Positions 1-7,936 of a stretch of 14,158 nucleotides of DNA are shown piece after piece. This DNA comes from an uncultured Pseudomonadota bacterium. GTDB lineage: Bacteria > Pseudomonadota > Gammaproteobacteria > Methylococcales > Methylomonadaceae. The position numbers and the translations under genes are program-made. The DNA is taken from contig CAIVBX010000340.1 in assembly GCA_903904275.1 (NCBI GenBank), forward strand, positions 1 to 14,158. Direction: 5' to 3'. The notes under the pieces were generated by a model. That model was not told where the DNA came from, made no database searches, and saw nothing but the letters and a program-made list of their open reading frames with translations. Position 1 is the stretch's first letter. The number at the start of each line of letters is the position of its first letter.

Positions 1-393
1 ATTGCAGAATTAAAAAAACGCAGTCGCCAGTTAAAACATGAATTAACACTTTTACAAACACAACATAATGCCGAATTATTGATGTTTAAAACCCAATGCA
101 AACAAGATGTTAAAGATTACAAGCAATATCTTGAATCGCTTGACCAGCTCAAAGATTCAATTCACAGCAGTTACACACATTTACCCGAAGCAGATGCCTT
201 TACGATTCATCATCACGCAAAATATCTGTTAAAAGAAATGTGGGAAACAACAGATTTTGAAGAAAAAATGCGCCGTGAAATTCAGCTAATTCGTTTTATG
301 TCAACGGTTCACGAAGATGCGCGACTGTATTTGGAAGGTGAAAATAAAGATGTTTTGCCCGAAAGGACATTGAAATTTATTGAAAAACAGTGA
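1..393 (+). CDS. Hypothetical coiled-coil protein, 5'-truncated by the window edge
   Basis: The reading frame is open from the first base and ends at TGA 391-393, so only the last 130 residues are visible and the true start lies upstream. The TTG-ATG at 79-84 is a possible internal start, but the upstream codons (I-A-E-L-K-K-R...) continue the same charged helical pattern, so I treat them as part of the gene. The visible protein is rich in Lys, Glu, Gln and Leu, looks mostly alpha-helical and probably coiled-coil over its first 60 residues. It has a His-rich patch (IHHHAKYL) in the middle. No signal peptide or membrane segment is visible. I do not recognise the family and assign no function. 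The next gene starts 71 bases downstream on the same strand. Confidence 0.6.
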   Translation: MAELKKRSRQLKHELTLLQTQHNAELLMFKTQCKQDVKDYKQYLESLDQLKDSIHSSYTHLPEADAFTIHHHAKYLLKEMWETTDFEEKMRREIQLIRFMSTVHEDARLYLEGENKDVLPERTLKFIEKQ

Positions 394-440
394 TTTTTAA
401 TATCAATATGTTGAAATAAATACTAAAATCGTCCTAGATT

Positions 441-446
441 TATAAT
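441..446 (+). promoter_or_regulatory. Possible -10 box before the small exported protein
   Basis: A perfect TATAAT lies 17 bases before the ATG at 464. No good -35 hexamer sits at normal spacing: the nearest TTGAAA, at 411-416, is 24 bases away. In an AT-rich intergenic stretch this can occur by chance, so it is only a candidate. Confidence 0.25.
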
Positions 447-463
447 CCAACAGCCTTGAAACT

Positions 464-868
464 ATGCCTTCTCATATTCGTTTTTATTTCGTGGTTTTAT
501 TGGTGTTACTACAATTAGTCGCGCCACTGATTCATGCCCATAAAAATGGTAATTTGAATTCAGGCTCATCATTTCATCTCCCCGAATTTGAACAAGTTAA
601 CGTTTTGCTTGATGACGGTTCAAATATGATTGCACCTTCTTTTCACGAAGGCGAAATGGTAACGATAAGTGCAGGCGTAAAAGAAAATCAACGTCCATTT
701 GTATTTCAAAAAAATTTACAACATTTCATAACTTTTTCTTTTTTATTCTTTTTTGTTCTATACCAAAAAATCCCCCGCCAATTTTTCACACAAACTGAAC
801 GAATTCGACGGGTTCGATTTTTAAATCCCGCATCATTTCCACGCGCCCCACCTTTTTTCACTCTTTAA
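464..868 (+). CDS. Small exported or membrane protein of unknown function
   Basis: This encodes 134 residues. Residues 5-24 form a hydrophobic N-terminal segment with a basic/polar start, followed by an Ala-His-Lys stretch; this fits a signal peptide or membrane anchor. A second strongly hydrophobic, Phe-rich stretch at about 88-101 could be a membrane helix. The C-terminus is basic and ends with Pro-Arg-Ala-Pro-Pro and aromatic residues. The layout (N-terminal hydrophobic segment, short polar middle, second helix, basic tail ending in an R-A-P-P type motif) recalls small DUF2946-like proteins of proteobacteria, but this is a loose impression. No Shine-Dalgarno is obvious before the ATG. It lies 81 bases upstream of the large RTX gene on the same strand, so cotranscription is possible. 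No function is assigned. Confidence 0.55.
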   Translation: MPSHIRFYFVVLLVLLQLVAPLIHAHKNGNLNSGSSFHLPEFEQVNVLLDDGSNMIAPSFHEGEMVTISAGVKENQRPFVFQKNLQHFITFSFLFFFVLYQKIPRQFFTQTERIRRVRFLNPASFPRAPPFFTL

Positions 869-936
869 ATTTGTCAATTTAAAGGATTCGTTTGCGTTAT
901 TTAATGCTCGATTCCTAACTTTCGATTTAAAAATAC

Positions 937-942
937 AGAGGA
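937..942 (+). promoter_or_regulatory. Ribosome binding site of the RTX adhesin-like gene
   Basis: AGAGGA sits 7 bases before the ATG at 950. It is the best Shine-Dalgarno match in this leader and supports that start. The 81-base gap before the gene also holds an AT-only inverted repeat (864-871 with 876-883) and a TTGTCA at 871-876 that resembles a -35 box but lacks a well-spaced -10. Confidence 0.6.
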
Positions 943-949
943 AAATATC

Positions 950-3900
950 ATGACTACTTCAAGTCCATTTACAGCTTACGCAACAACAGTTAACAACACA
1001 TCACAATTAGCCAATGCGCTTTTGGCTGCAAATTCGGGTATCACAATAGTGAGTAACATCGCACTTAATGCGTCACAAGACGGCGTGCAAGCCATTGACC
1101 TGAACGGTAATCCCATTTTTGATGCTTTAGGAAATCCTGTTTTTCAAGGACCTGTTAATTTTTACGATGGTTCAATTGCGGAACTCGGCATTGGTCAAGG
1201 TTTGCTTCTTACTTCTGGTACAACACCAGGTACAAGCAATTCTAGTACTGCGTTTGGGCAAGACAATACTATTTATGACCCTATGACAGGACTTGCTACG
1301 AATTATGACAATGGCGATGCCGATATAAACGCGGTGGTTAATAGCGTTTTTCAAACACAGTCTTATGATGCAACGACGCTTGCGTTTGATTTTACTGTTG
1401 CTGACCAGAATGCAACCTCAGTCACCTTCGATTTGGTAATGGGTTCTGAGGAATATCCAGAATGGGTTGATTCGTATGTGGATTCAGCGGTTGTTATCGT
1501 CAACGGTGTCAATTACGCATTGTTTAATCATGATGTGAACAATCCATTAAGTGTTCTTAGTCAAAATCTTGCAGCAGGATATTTTCAAGACAATACAGTT
1601 GTTGACCCAGTAACTGGAAATACGCCTTTTTCAATTGAATACGATGGTTTAAGTCAGGTTTTAAAAATTGTTGCACCGATTAACGCGGGAGTAACAAATA
1701 GTATCAAAATCGGAATTGCTGACACAGGCGATCATGTTTATGACAGCGGTATTTTTATTGCGAATTTATCAGCAGGTACAACACCAGGTTCAGGTGTTGT
1801 AGCGAATTCACCAACTACAGAAACCGCTGGTAACGACACCGTAACAGGTTCAGCTAAAGATGAGTATTTGAATTTACAAGCGGGAAATGACATTGCTTAC
1901 GCGGGTGCAGGTGATGACATCGTCGTCGCGGGTGATGGAAATGACACAGTATATGGTGGTAGTGGTAACGATGAAATTGAAGGTGATGCTGGAGATGACT
2001 TTATTGATGGCGGTGATGGAATTGATACCGCTGTTTATGCTGGAAAGGAAAGCGACTATCAATTTTCGTATGACGCTGTCACAGGTGTAGCAACGATTAG
2101 TAACTCACTTGACGGAATTGATACGTTGCAAAATGTTGAAAATTTCAAATTCCAAGATGGAACATTTGAAGTATCTAGCGATGGGAAACTTGTTGCTCTT
2201 GGGTCAACGCCTAGCATTGTCGCACCTGTTAACACACCAGGAAACGTATTTATTACGGGTGTTGCAATGCAAAATCAAATACTGACAGCTAATGTGACTG
2301 ATGTAGACGGTATTTCGACTGCTATAAATTATCAGTGGCAAGAGTTTAATGGCTCAAATTGGTTTGATATTGCAAATGAAACTAATAGCACTTATACGCT
2401 TGCAGCTAGCGATGCAGGGCTTAACGTTCGAGTAACTGCCAGTTATACAGATGATAAACAACATAACGAAGTAGTTAGCAGTACAGCAAAAACTGTACAA
2501 GCAAACAGCAGTAATTCGATTGAAGTTTCAACGCTTAAAACGACAGATATCGCGACAATTAAAACCCCGTTAACGACGATAATTCAAGATGCTATTGATG
2601 CTGGCGTGTCGTCTAATTTAGTTCAAAACTATATTAAACAGGTACTTACTGCGACAAATCCAAGTAATCATAAAACATTAACAATTGATCCTAGCGTGAA
2701 TCTTGAGAAATATGATTCTTATTCTATTCTCAACTCTGCAACGGCTTTAGCCAAAGATAAAGCCATCGCATTAACCGTTGAAAAAATAGCGGTTCAAATG
2801 GAAGTTTTGATGGCTTTAGGTGGCGATAATCAAGGGTTTGTATCAACACAATCCATTGTAAATGCCGCATTAAATAACCAAAAATTTGATTTAACAGCAG
2901 CGAGTGATGTTGCCAGCATTTTGGGTTTTGATCCCAATAATTTGACCACAACAGAAACAGCATTGGTGACAAAAATTGCCAGTCACAATTACAACATTGC
3001 TGAATCAAGTCTTAGCGGAATTCAAACTGAATGGAAAGATGTTTTAAATCAAGATATTAAAACCACGGCATCAAGTCTTGCTAGTTTAAGTATTGCTGTT
3101 AATCAAGCACCGATAGGTTCTGCTACTGCTGCATTAACAGCAGGTTTAGAAAACGCTGATTACATTATTACGTCTACTGATTTATTAAAAGGATTTAGTG
3201 ATCCTAACGTTGGCGATATTTTGTCAGTGGTTGGTTTAACTTCAGATAGCGGTAACTTAATCGACAACGGCGATGGTACTTGGACATATCAACCTGTTAC
3301 TAACTTTAGCGGTCCTGTACAGCTTTCTTATGATGTTGTTGATAACAATGGTGTGGGATTGAGTTCACTTGCCACGCAATTATTTGTTGTTGCACCTACA
3401 AATGTTAATCATGCTGGTGTGCTGACTGTTTCAGGTGATTTCATTCAAGGCGGTATTTTACAAGCGAAAGTGAGTGATATTGATGGTTTAGATTTGGCAA
3501 ACGTAAGCTATCAATGGGAAATTATTGATGAAAACAACAATACGACTATTCTTAGCCCTCTCATTCTTGGCAGCGATAGTTACACCTTAACGCAAGAAGC
3601 AGTCGGTAAATTGATTACGGTGTCCGCGCTTTATACTGATGCTAAAGGCAATAATGAACAAATCAGCGTAGAAACGACAACGTTGGTAGCGAATGTTAAT
3701 GATGCACCAGCACTTACAGATTCTATCGTAACATTAGCTGATGGTACTGAAGATACAGCCTACACTCTTAACGCGAGTGATTTATTGACTGGTTTTACCG
3801 ATGTTGATGGTGATACGCTTTTTGTTAGTGATTTGAACGCAACTAACGGTACATTGAAAGCAAAAACAGATAACAGCTGGACGTTTGTACCTGATGCAAA

Positions 3901-4942
3901 TTACAACGGGATCGTAGATTTAAGTTACAACGTTATCGACAACAACGGCGGTTCAACAGCAGCAACGCAAAATTTCTACTTAGTAGAAGCTAACGATGCA
4001 CCTGTGCTTACTGGTACTAAAGCAGTGTTAGCTGATGGCATTGAAGATACGACTTACACACTTAGTGAAAGTGATTTATTGGCTGGCTTCAGCGATGTTG
4101 ATACAGGTGACGTTCTGGCTATTAGCGGATTAGTTGCAACTCAGGGCGGAAACTTGAATGACAACGGTGATGGCACTTGGGATTTTGTACCTGATGCGAA
4201 TTACAACGGTGTGGTGGATTTGAGTTATAACGTTGTTGACAACAATGGTGGTTTAACAGCGGCAACGCAAAATTTTAATTTAGCGGCGGCGAATGATGCA
4301 CCAACAGGTTCAGTCACTATTTCTGGTTTTACTGTTCAAGGGCAGTTATTGACCGCTAGTAATAACTTAGCAGACGTTGATGGTTTGGGCGCAATCAGCT
4401 ACCAATGGCTAGTTGGAGGAACATCAATCAATGGTGCAACAGCCAATACTTACACGCCCACACAAAATGACGTGGGCAAAACAATCAATGTAATTGCTAG
4501 TTACACGGATTTACAAGGTACAGATGAAAGCGTTGCAAGTGCTTTAACGGCGAATGTTACAAATCCTCCAGCTGCTGTTGATGGAAAAATTATCATCGGT
4601 ACAAAAGGCAATAACAAATTAGTAGGCGGCGACGGCAACGATTGGCTAACAGGTGGTAAAGGCGATGATACTCTCACGGGGGGAGCGGGCGCAGATCACT
4701 TCTTATTTGTTAATCGTGATGGTGAAGACAGAATTCTTGATTTCAACATTTCAGAAGACTTTATTCACATTACTTCAGACATGGGAATTAAGAATAATTT
4801 TGCGGATGTTATCAAACATGCACACGCACAAAATAATGGTAATGACATTCAAATCAATTTTGTTGAAGGCAAATTATTACTTGTCGGTGTTAGTTTAGAC
4901 GCTTTAAAAACTATGCCAACTGACCATTTTATTATTGGTTAA
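950..4942 (+). CDS. Large type I secreted RTX protein with choice-of-anchor L, Ig-like and cadherin-like domains
   Basis: This encodes 1330 residues with no N-terminal signal peptide and no cysteine that I can see, as is usual for type I secretion substrates. Domains in order: a choice-of-anchor L-like domain at about 20-275 (VMGSEEYPEW and the D-SGIFIANL end are typical); RTX calcium-binding nonapeptides at about 293-357 (GNDTV, GDGNDTVYGG and similar); an Ig-like domain at about 428-517 (INYQWQE); an unassigned helical region at about 518-717; a cadherin-like unit at 718-814; an Ig-like domain at about 817-916; two adjacent cadherin-like units at 917-1014 and 1015-1114; an Ig-like domain at 1115-1203; and a second RTX block at about 1217-1253. 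The last 75 residues look like a type I secretion signal, ending in hydrophobic HFIIG. The likely role is a secreted or surface-associated, calcium-stabilised adhesin or matrix protein. This is inferred from the architecture; the ligand is unknown. No transporter genes are nearby. Confidence 0.88.
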   Translation: MTTSSPFTAYATTVNNTSQLANALLAANSGITIVSNIALNASQDGVQAIDLNGNPIFDALGNPVFQGPVNFYDGSIAELGIGQGLLLTSGTTPGTSNSSTAFGQDNTIYDPMTGLATNYDNGDADINAVVNSVFQTQSYDATTLAFDFTVADQNATSVTFDLVMGSEEYPEWVDSYVDSAVVIVNGVNYALFNHDVNNPLSVLSQNLAAGYFQDNTVVDPVTGNTPFSIEYDGLSQVLKIVAPINAGVTNSIKIGIADTGDHVYDSGIFIANLSAGTTPGSGVVANSPTTETAGNDTVTGSAKDEYLNLQAGNDIAYAGAGDDIVVAGDGNDTVYGGSGNDEIEGDAGDDFIDGGDGIDTAVYAGKESDYQFSYDAVTGVATISNSLDGIDTLQNVENFKFQDGTFEVSSDGKLVALGSTPSIVAPVNTPGNVFITGVAMQNQILTANVTDVDGISTAINYQWQEFNGSNWFDIANETNSTYTLAASDAGLNVRVTASYTDDKQHNEVVSSTAKTVQANSSNSIEVSTLKTTDIATIKTPLTTIIQDAIDAGVSSNLVQNYIKQVLTATNPSNHKTLTIDPSVNLEKYDSYSILNSATALAKDKAIALTVEKIAVQMEVLMALGGDNQGFVSTQSIVNAALNNQKFDLTAASDVASILGFDPNNLTTTETALVTKIASHNYNIAESSLSGIQTEWKDVLNQDIKTTASSLASLSIAVNQAPIGSATAALTAGLENADYIITSTDLLKGFSDPNVGDILSVVGLTSDSGNLIDNGDGTWTYQPVTNFSGPVQLSYDVVDNNGVGLSSLATQLFVVAPTNVNHAGVLTVSGDFIQGGILQAKVSDIDGLDLANVSYQWEIIDENNNTTILSPLILGSDSYTLTQEAVGKLITVSALYTDAKGNNEQISVETTTLVANVNDAPALTDSIVTLADGTEDTAYTLNASDLLTGFTDVDGDTLFVSDLNATNGTLKAKTDNSWTFVPDANYNGIVDLSYNVIDNNGGSTAATQNFYLVEANDAPVLTGTKAVLADGIEDTTYTLSESDLLAGFSDVDTGDVLAISGLVATQGGNLNDNGDGTWDFVPDANYNGVVDLSYNVVDNNGGLTAATQNFNLAAANDAPTGSVTISGFTVQGQLLTASNNLADVDGLGAISYQWLVGGTSINGATANTYTPTQNDVGKTINVIASYTDLQGTDESVASALTANVTNPPAAVDGKIIIGTKGNNKLVGGDGNDWLTGGKGDDTLTGGAGADHFLFVNRDGEDRILDFNISEDFIHITSDMGIKNNFADVIKHAHAQNNGNDIQINFVEGKLLLVGVSLDALKTMPTDHFIIG
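3698..4291 (+). repeat. Two tandem cadherin-like repeat units within the RTX protein
   Basis: Units of 294 bp (3698-3991) and 300 bp (3992-4291) each begin with codons for Asn-Asp-Ala-Pro. They share near-identical blocks such as PDANYNG-VDLSYNV-DNNGG and TAATQNF. The same Asn-Asp-Ala-Pro restarts at 4292 but leads into an Ig-like domain instead. A more distant related unit lies at 3101-3390. Codons differ mainly at third positions, so the duplication is older than the kinase PAS repeats but still recognisable at DNA level. Confidence 0.8.
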
Positions 4943-4960
4943 GTTCTCCGTTTTAAAACA

Positions 4961-4999
4961 AAACGCCCTTTCAGAAAATTTCTGGAAGGGCGTTTTTTT
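4961..4999. terminator. Bidirectional intrinsic terminator between convergent genes
   Basis: The left arm at 4961-4977 pairs with the right arm at 4979-4995; the only non-Watson-Crick position is a G-U pair. The core is a GC-rich GCCC/GGGC stem capped by an AT-rich tip. On the + strand the stem runs into seven T (4993-4999). On the - strand it is followed by TTTTGTTTT. It sits 18 bases after the stop of the RTX gene and 23 bases after the stop of the DUF1415 gene, so it can serve both. Confidence 0.85.
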
Positions 5000-5022
5000 A
5001 CGTTTAATCCAGTAGCTAGATT

Positions 5023-5556
5023 TTATTGATAACATGCCGCTAACGTTGCCCGCATTTTTTCTAAACCTAATTCGCGCGTTAATGTAATGTTATTTTCTGG
5101 AATCATTTCAGGATTTGGATAATTTTCTAACGCTTTTTCTAAACTGCTTTCACGCAACAAATGCAACATTGGATAAGGTGAACGATTGGTGTAATTCGCC
5201 GCATCATTTTCATTTGAATCTTCAAAACAATAATTTGGATGAAAACTTGCCAACTGATAAATGCCTTCGTAATCTTCAACCTCAAGTAAATTTTCTGAAA
5301 TCTCAACAAAATCAAGGTATTCATCAAAATCCGCAAACATTTTTGGATAAATTAACAACGCAGTTTCGATGTTCTCGTTTTCATCTAATCGCGCACATTC
5401 ATCGAGTAAATTTTCTAAACACATTTCAACGTTCGTCGAATTTTCAACATGAAAATGAATTTTTTCATCATCAAAAACACGTTTCGCAAACGGGCAAATG
5501 TTGTGAGCAATCACAACGGTTTCTAGCCATTTTTTAGTTTCTTCAATTTCTTTCAT
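5023..5556 (-). CDS. DUF1415 family protein
   Basis: This encodes 177 residues and matches the DUF1415 family along its whole length. Features include an early Asn-Ile-Cys-Pro-Phe-Ala-Lys motif (residues 19-25), a central LLIYPKMFADFDEYLDF segment (68-83), GIYQLASFHPNYCF (98-111), and the signature NYTNRSPYPMLHLLRE (121-136). The end carries IPENNI and a helical tail. The biochemical role of the family is not established. The conserved CPFA cysteine and the His residues could bind metal or act in redox chemistry, but that is speculation. Its ATG overlaps the stop of ubiF by four bases (ATGA, 5553-5556), which indicates translational coupling and suggests a link to ubiquinone synthesis or simple co-regulation. 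The protein is acidic and lacks a signal peptide, so it should be cytoplasmic. Confidence 0.88.
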   Translation of the reverse strand: MKEIEETKKWLETVVIAHNICPFAKRVFDDEKIHFHVENSTNVEMCLENLLDECARLDENENIETALLIYPKMFADFDEYLDFVEISENLLEVEDYEGIYQLASFHPNYCFEDSNENDAANYTNRSPYPMLHLLRESSLEKALENYPNPEMIPENNITLTRELGLEKMRATLAACYQ

Positions 5557-6770
5557 ACTAATTTTTCACCTCGTGCCAATTTTGGCAATGTACCGTCTAA
5601 TCCCATTGCACCACGCATCACTTTGTTTTTCAATGGTTTTATACGTTCCGCTAAACCTAAGCCTAAATTTCTTAAAAATTTCAGCGGCAAAATTTCGTTG
5701 CTAAACGCCTGATAAAACACGTCCATCACCGTCATCATTTTTAAATTTTCCGTGCGGCGCATTTTTTCGTAACGTTTCAAAACACTTACATCTGAAATAC
5801 TGCGACCTTGTTGTACAGCTTCTAAAATCACTTCTGCCAACGCGGCTGCATCTAGCAACCCGATATTTACGCCCTGCCCTGCTAACGGGTTAATCGTATG
5901 TGCGGCATCTCCCACTAACGCTACGCCATGTTTAACATATTGTTGCGCGTGGCGACGTGTTAAAGGAAAACTGGTTTGAGAAATCACCCGCGTGACTTCA
6001 CCTAATTCATTCGGAAAGGTCGCGGTTAATTCCGTTTTCAAATCATCTGGTGACAAGGCTTGCAAGCGTTTCACTTCGTCGGGCGAGTTGTACCAAACAA
6101 TCGAACCAAAATGTCCTGTGAGCGGCAAAAACGCTTGAGGTCCTGACGCAACAAAACGTTGCCAAGTAATATCTTGTTGTTCGTAAGCGGTTTCAATGTA
6201 AATCACTAGCGCGTGTTGCTCATAATCCCAACTCGTCACACCAAGTCCAACGCCTTGACGCACTTTTGATTGTGCGCCATCAGCGGCAACGAGTAATTTC
6301 GTGGTCAAAATTCGACCGTTATTTAAAATCACAACGCTGTCGTCAGAATTTGAATAATTTAAGGTTTCAATTCGTGCTGGGCAAATCAATTCGATATTTT
6401 CAAAGGCTTGCAAACGTTCGAGTAACGCTAATTGCGTCATGCGATTTTCAACAATGTAACCGAGTTCGTTATGTCCAATATCGTCGCTGCAAAATTCTGT
6501 ATCACCCACTGTTTCCCAAACACGCATTCGTTTAAACGGACATAAACGGCGATTTTCAACGCCTTGCCACGCGCCAACCATTTCTAAAATGGTTTTTGAC
6601 GCGATGCTCAACGCCGACACGCGCAAATCATGCGGTTGTTCAGGCGAAAATGCTTGGGGAAATTCGCTTTCAATAACGGCAATTTTTAAATGACTGCCGC
6701 CTAAACTACACGCTACCGCTGCACCAACCATTCCGCCACCAACGATGACGACATCAAATTGTTCTTTCAT
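5553..6770 (-). CDS. ubiF: UbiF-like FAD-dependent ubiquinone biosynthesis hydroxylase
   Basis: This encodes 405 residues of the UbiH/UbiF/VisC flavoprotein monooxygenase family. The N-terminal FAD Rossmann motif is VVIVGGGMVGAAVA (residues 7-20). The DG motif lies around Asp164 (VAADGAQSKVRQG). The second FAD-ribityl motif is at about 286-300 (VGDAAHTINPLAGQG). From memory, several segments match E. coli UbiF rather than UbiH: GPQAFLPL, IVWYNSPDEVKRLQ, SFPLTRRHAQQYV, VLKRYEKMRR and FSNEILPLKFLRNLGL. UbiF hydroxylates C6 of the demethoxy-ubiquinol precursor, the penultimate step before the final UbiG methylation. The family acts at the membrane within the Ubi complex. Length is normal. The gene is divergent from hypE and leads the ubiF-DUF1415 pair. 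A related family member such as UbiM cannot be fully excluded. Confidence 0.85.
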   Translation of the reverse strand: MKEQFDVVIVGGGMVGAAVACSLGGSHLKIAVIESEFPQAFSPEQPHDLRVSALSIASKTILEMVGAWQGVENRRLCPFKRMRVWETVGDTEFCSDDIGHNELGYIVENRMTQLALLERLQAFENIELICPARIETLNYSNSDDSVVILNNGRILTTKLLVAADGAQSKVRQGVGLGVTSWDYEQHALVIYIETAYEQQDITWQRFVASGPQAFLPLTGHFGSIVWYNSPDEVKRLQALSPDDLKTELTATFPNELGEVTRVISQTSFPLTRRHAQQYVKHGVALVGDAAHTINPLAGQGVNIGLLDAAALAEVILEAVQQGRSISDVSVLKRYEKMRRTENLKMMTVMDVFYQAFSNEILPLKFLRNLGLGLAERIKPLKNKVMRGAMGLDGTLPKLARGEKLV

Positions 6771-6828
6771 AACTGCTCGCTTATTCGTTAAATCAAAAAT
6801 GATGGCGCATTCTAGGATAATCCTTGCC

Positions 6829-6834
6829 TATAAT
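6829..6834 (+). promoter_or_regulatory. Candidate -10 box for hypE
   Basis: A perfect TATAAT lies 30 bases before the hypE ATG at 6865, in the 94-base gap between the divergent ubiF and hypE starts. The expected start of transcription near 6841 would leave a leader of about 25 bases. No clear -35 hexamer sits 16-18 bases upstream; a TTG three bases before the box may help. The position also argues against a translation start further upstream. Confidence 0.35.
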
Positions 6835-6864
6835 GCGAGTTTTCAAATTTCAAAACTCATTCCC

Positions 6865-7911
6865 ATGACAGAATTCAAACTTTCTTGCCCAACGCCGTTG
6901 CATTATGAACAAATTGTTTTAGCTCACGGTGGTGGCGGACGTTTAATGCAACAACTTTTAGATTCAACCGTTCAGCCAATTTTCAAAAATACACTTTTAG
7001 AACAAAAAACCGATTGCGCTGTATTTCAAGTTGGCGAACAAAAATTAGCTTTTACAACCGATTCGTATGTTATCAATCCTGTTTTTTTTGCTGGTGGTGA
7101 TATTGGAAAATTAGCCGTTTGCGGCACATTAAATGATTTGGCAATGAGTGGCGCGAAACCATTATATTTAAGTTGCGGGTTAATTTTAGAAGAAGGTTTT
7201 GCGATTTCGGATTTGAAACGCATTTTGCAATCGATGCAAGAAACGGCACAAGCCGCTGGTGTTTCAATCGTAACGGGTGACACAAAAGTCGTCGATAACG
7301 GCAAAGGCGATGGCATTTATATCAACACATCGGGAATCGGTTTAGTTTCGTCTGATGTTCAAGTTTCGCCGCAACGCATTCAAGTCGGCGACAGTATTAT
7401 TATTAACAGCGACATTGCACGGCACGGCATGGCGATTATGTTAGCGCGTGAAGGCGTAGCATTTGAAAGTCAAATTGAAAGTGATTGCGCCGATTTATCG
7501 GGTTTAGTTCAAGAATTGATTGCCGCGAAAATTGATTTACATTGTTTGCGTGATTTAACGCGCGGCGGTTTAGCCAGTGGTTTATTAGAATTAGCACAAA
7601 CGTCAAAACAACGTTTTCAGATTCAAGAAACGCAAATTCCCATTCATGAAAACGTGAATAGTGCGTGTGAAATTTTAGGTTTTGATTCGCTTTATGTGGC
7701 AAATGAAGGTTGTTTTGTGTTGTTTGTCGCAGAAGAAGACACCGAGAAAACCTTAGATATTCTGCGTTTAAATTCGCATGGTTCACAAGCGCAAAAAATT
7801 GGCACGGTGATAAATATCGACAAAAACGGCGCGGTGATTTTAGAAACCGCAATGAGAACAAATCGGCAATTGATGTTGTTAAGTGGCGAACAGTTACCGC
7901 GTATTTGTTAA
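6865..7911 (+). CDS. hypE: HypE, carbamoyl dehydratase for [NiFe]-hydrogenase maturation
   Basis: This encodes 348 residues. HypE takes the carbamoyl group from HypF onto its C-terminal cysteine and dehydrates it with ATP to a thiocyanate. It thereby donates cyanide to the Fe of the hydrogenase active site, together with HypC/HypD. Family motifs visible are AHGGGGRLMQQLL (20-32), TTDSYVINPVFFAGGDIGKL, CGTLNDLAMSGAKPLYLS, VTGDTKVV and LRDLTRGGLA. The diagnostic C-terminus Pro-Arg-Ile-Cys is intact, so the protein should be active. The frame stays open upstream to 6745, inside ubiF on the other strand. Homology begins at about residue 5 of the 6865 start, and a candidate -10 box lies at 6829, so I chose 6865. 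No strong Shine-Dalgarno precedes it. No other hyp or hydrogenase gene is in the window. Confidence 0.93.
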   Translation: MTEFKLSCPTPLHYEQIVLAHGGGGRLMQQLLDSTVQPIFKNTLLEQKTDCAVFQVGEQKLAFTTDSYVINPVFFAGGDIGKLAVCGTLNDLAMSGAKPLYLSCGLILEEGFAISDLKRILQSMQETAQAAGVSIVTGDTKVVDNGKGDGIYINTSGIGLVSSDVQVSPQRIQVGDSIIINSDIARHGMAIMLAREGVAFESQIESDCADLSGLVQELIAAKIDLHCLRDLTRGGLASGLLELAQTSKQRFQIQETQIPIHENVNSACEILGFDSLYVANEGCFVLFVAEEDTEKTLDILRLNSHGSQAQKIGTVINIDKNGAVILETAMRTNRQLMLLSGEQLPRIC

Positions 7912-7936
7912 ACCAATATCAAAAATTTGTCAGGAT

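Noticed and set aside
864..883. Perfect 8-bp inverted repeat as terminator or operator
   Set aside because: The arms are made only of A and T and overlap the stop of the small gene. The hairpin is weak, and such palindromes are expected in AT-rich gaps.
1832..2021. Short-period DNA repeats resembling a CRISPR or satellite array
   Set aside because: They are in-frame RTX nonapeptide codons (GGxGxDxxx pattern), with no spacers and no fixed DNA repeat.
950..4942. LapA-type adhesin with a LapG-cleavable retention module
   Set aside because: The N-terminus holds a choice-of-anchor L-like domain; no di-alanine cleavage motif in a retention-module context is visible.
5115..5537. Long open frame on the + strand opposite the DUF1415 gene
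   Set aside because: It is antisense to a well-supported family member, and its Asn/Phe/His-rich composition is that of a reverse-complement shadow.
6745..6864. N-terminal extension of hypE to an upstream start
   Set aside because: It overlaps the ubiF start on the other strand, has no similarity to HypE, and the candidate -10 box lies inside it.
7436..7861. Open frame on the - strand opposite hypE
   Set aside because: It lies fully inside conserved hypE on the other strand, with no ribosome site or recognisable domain.
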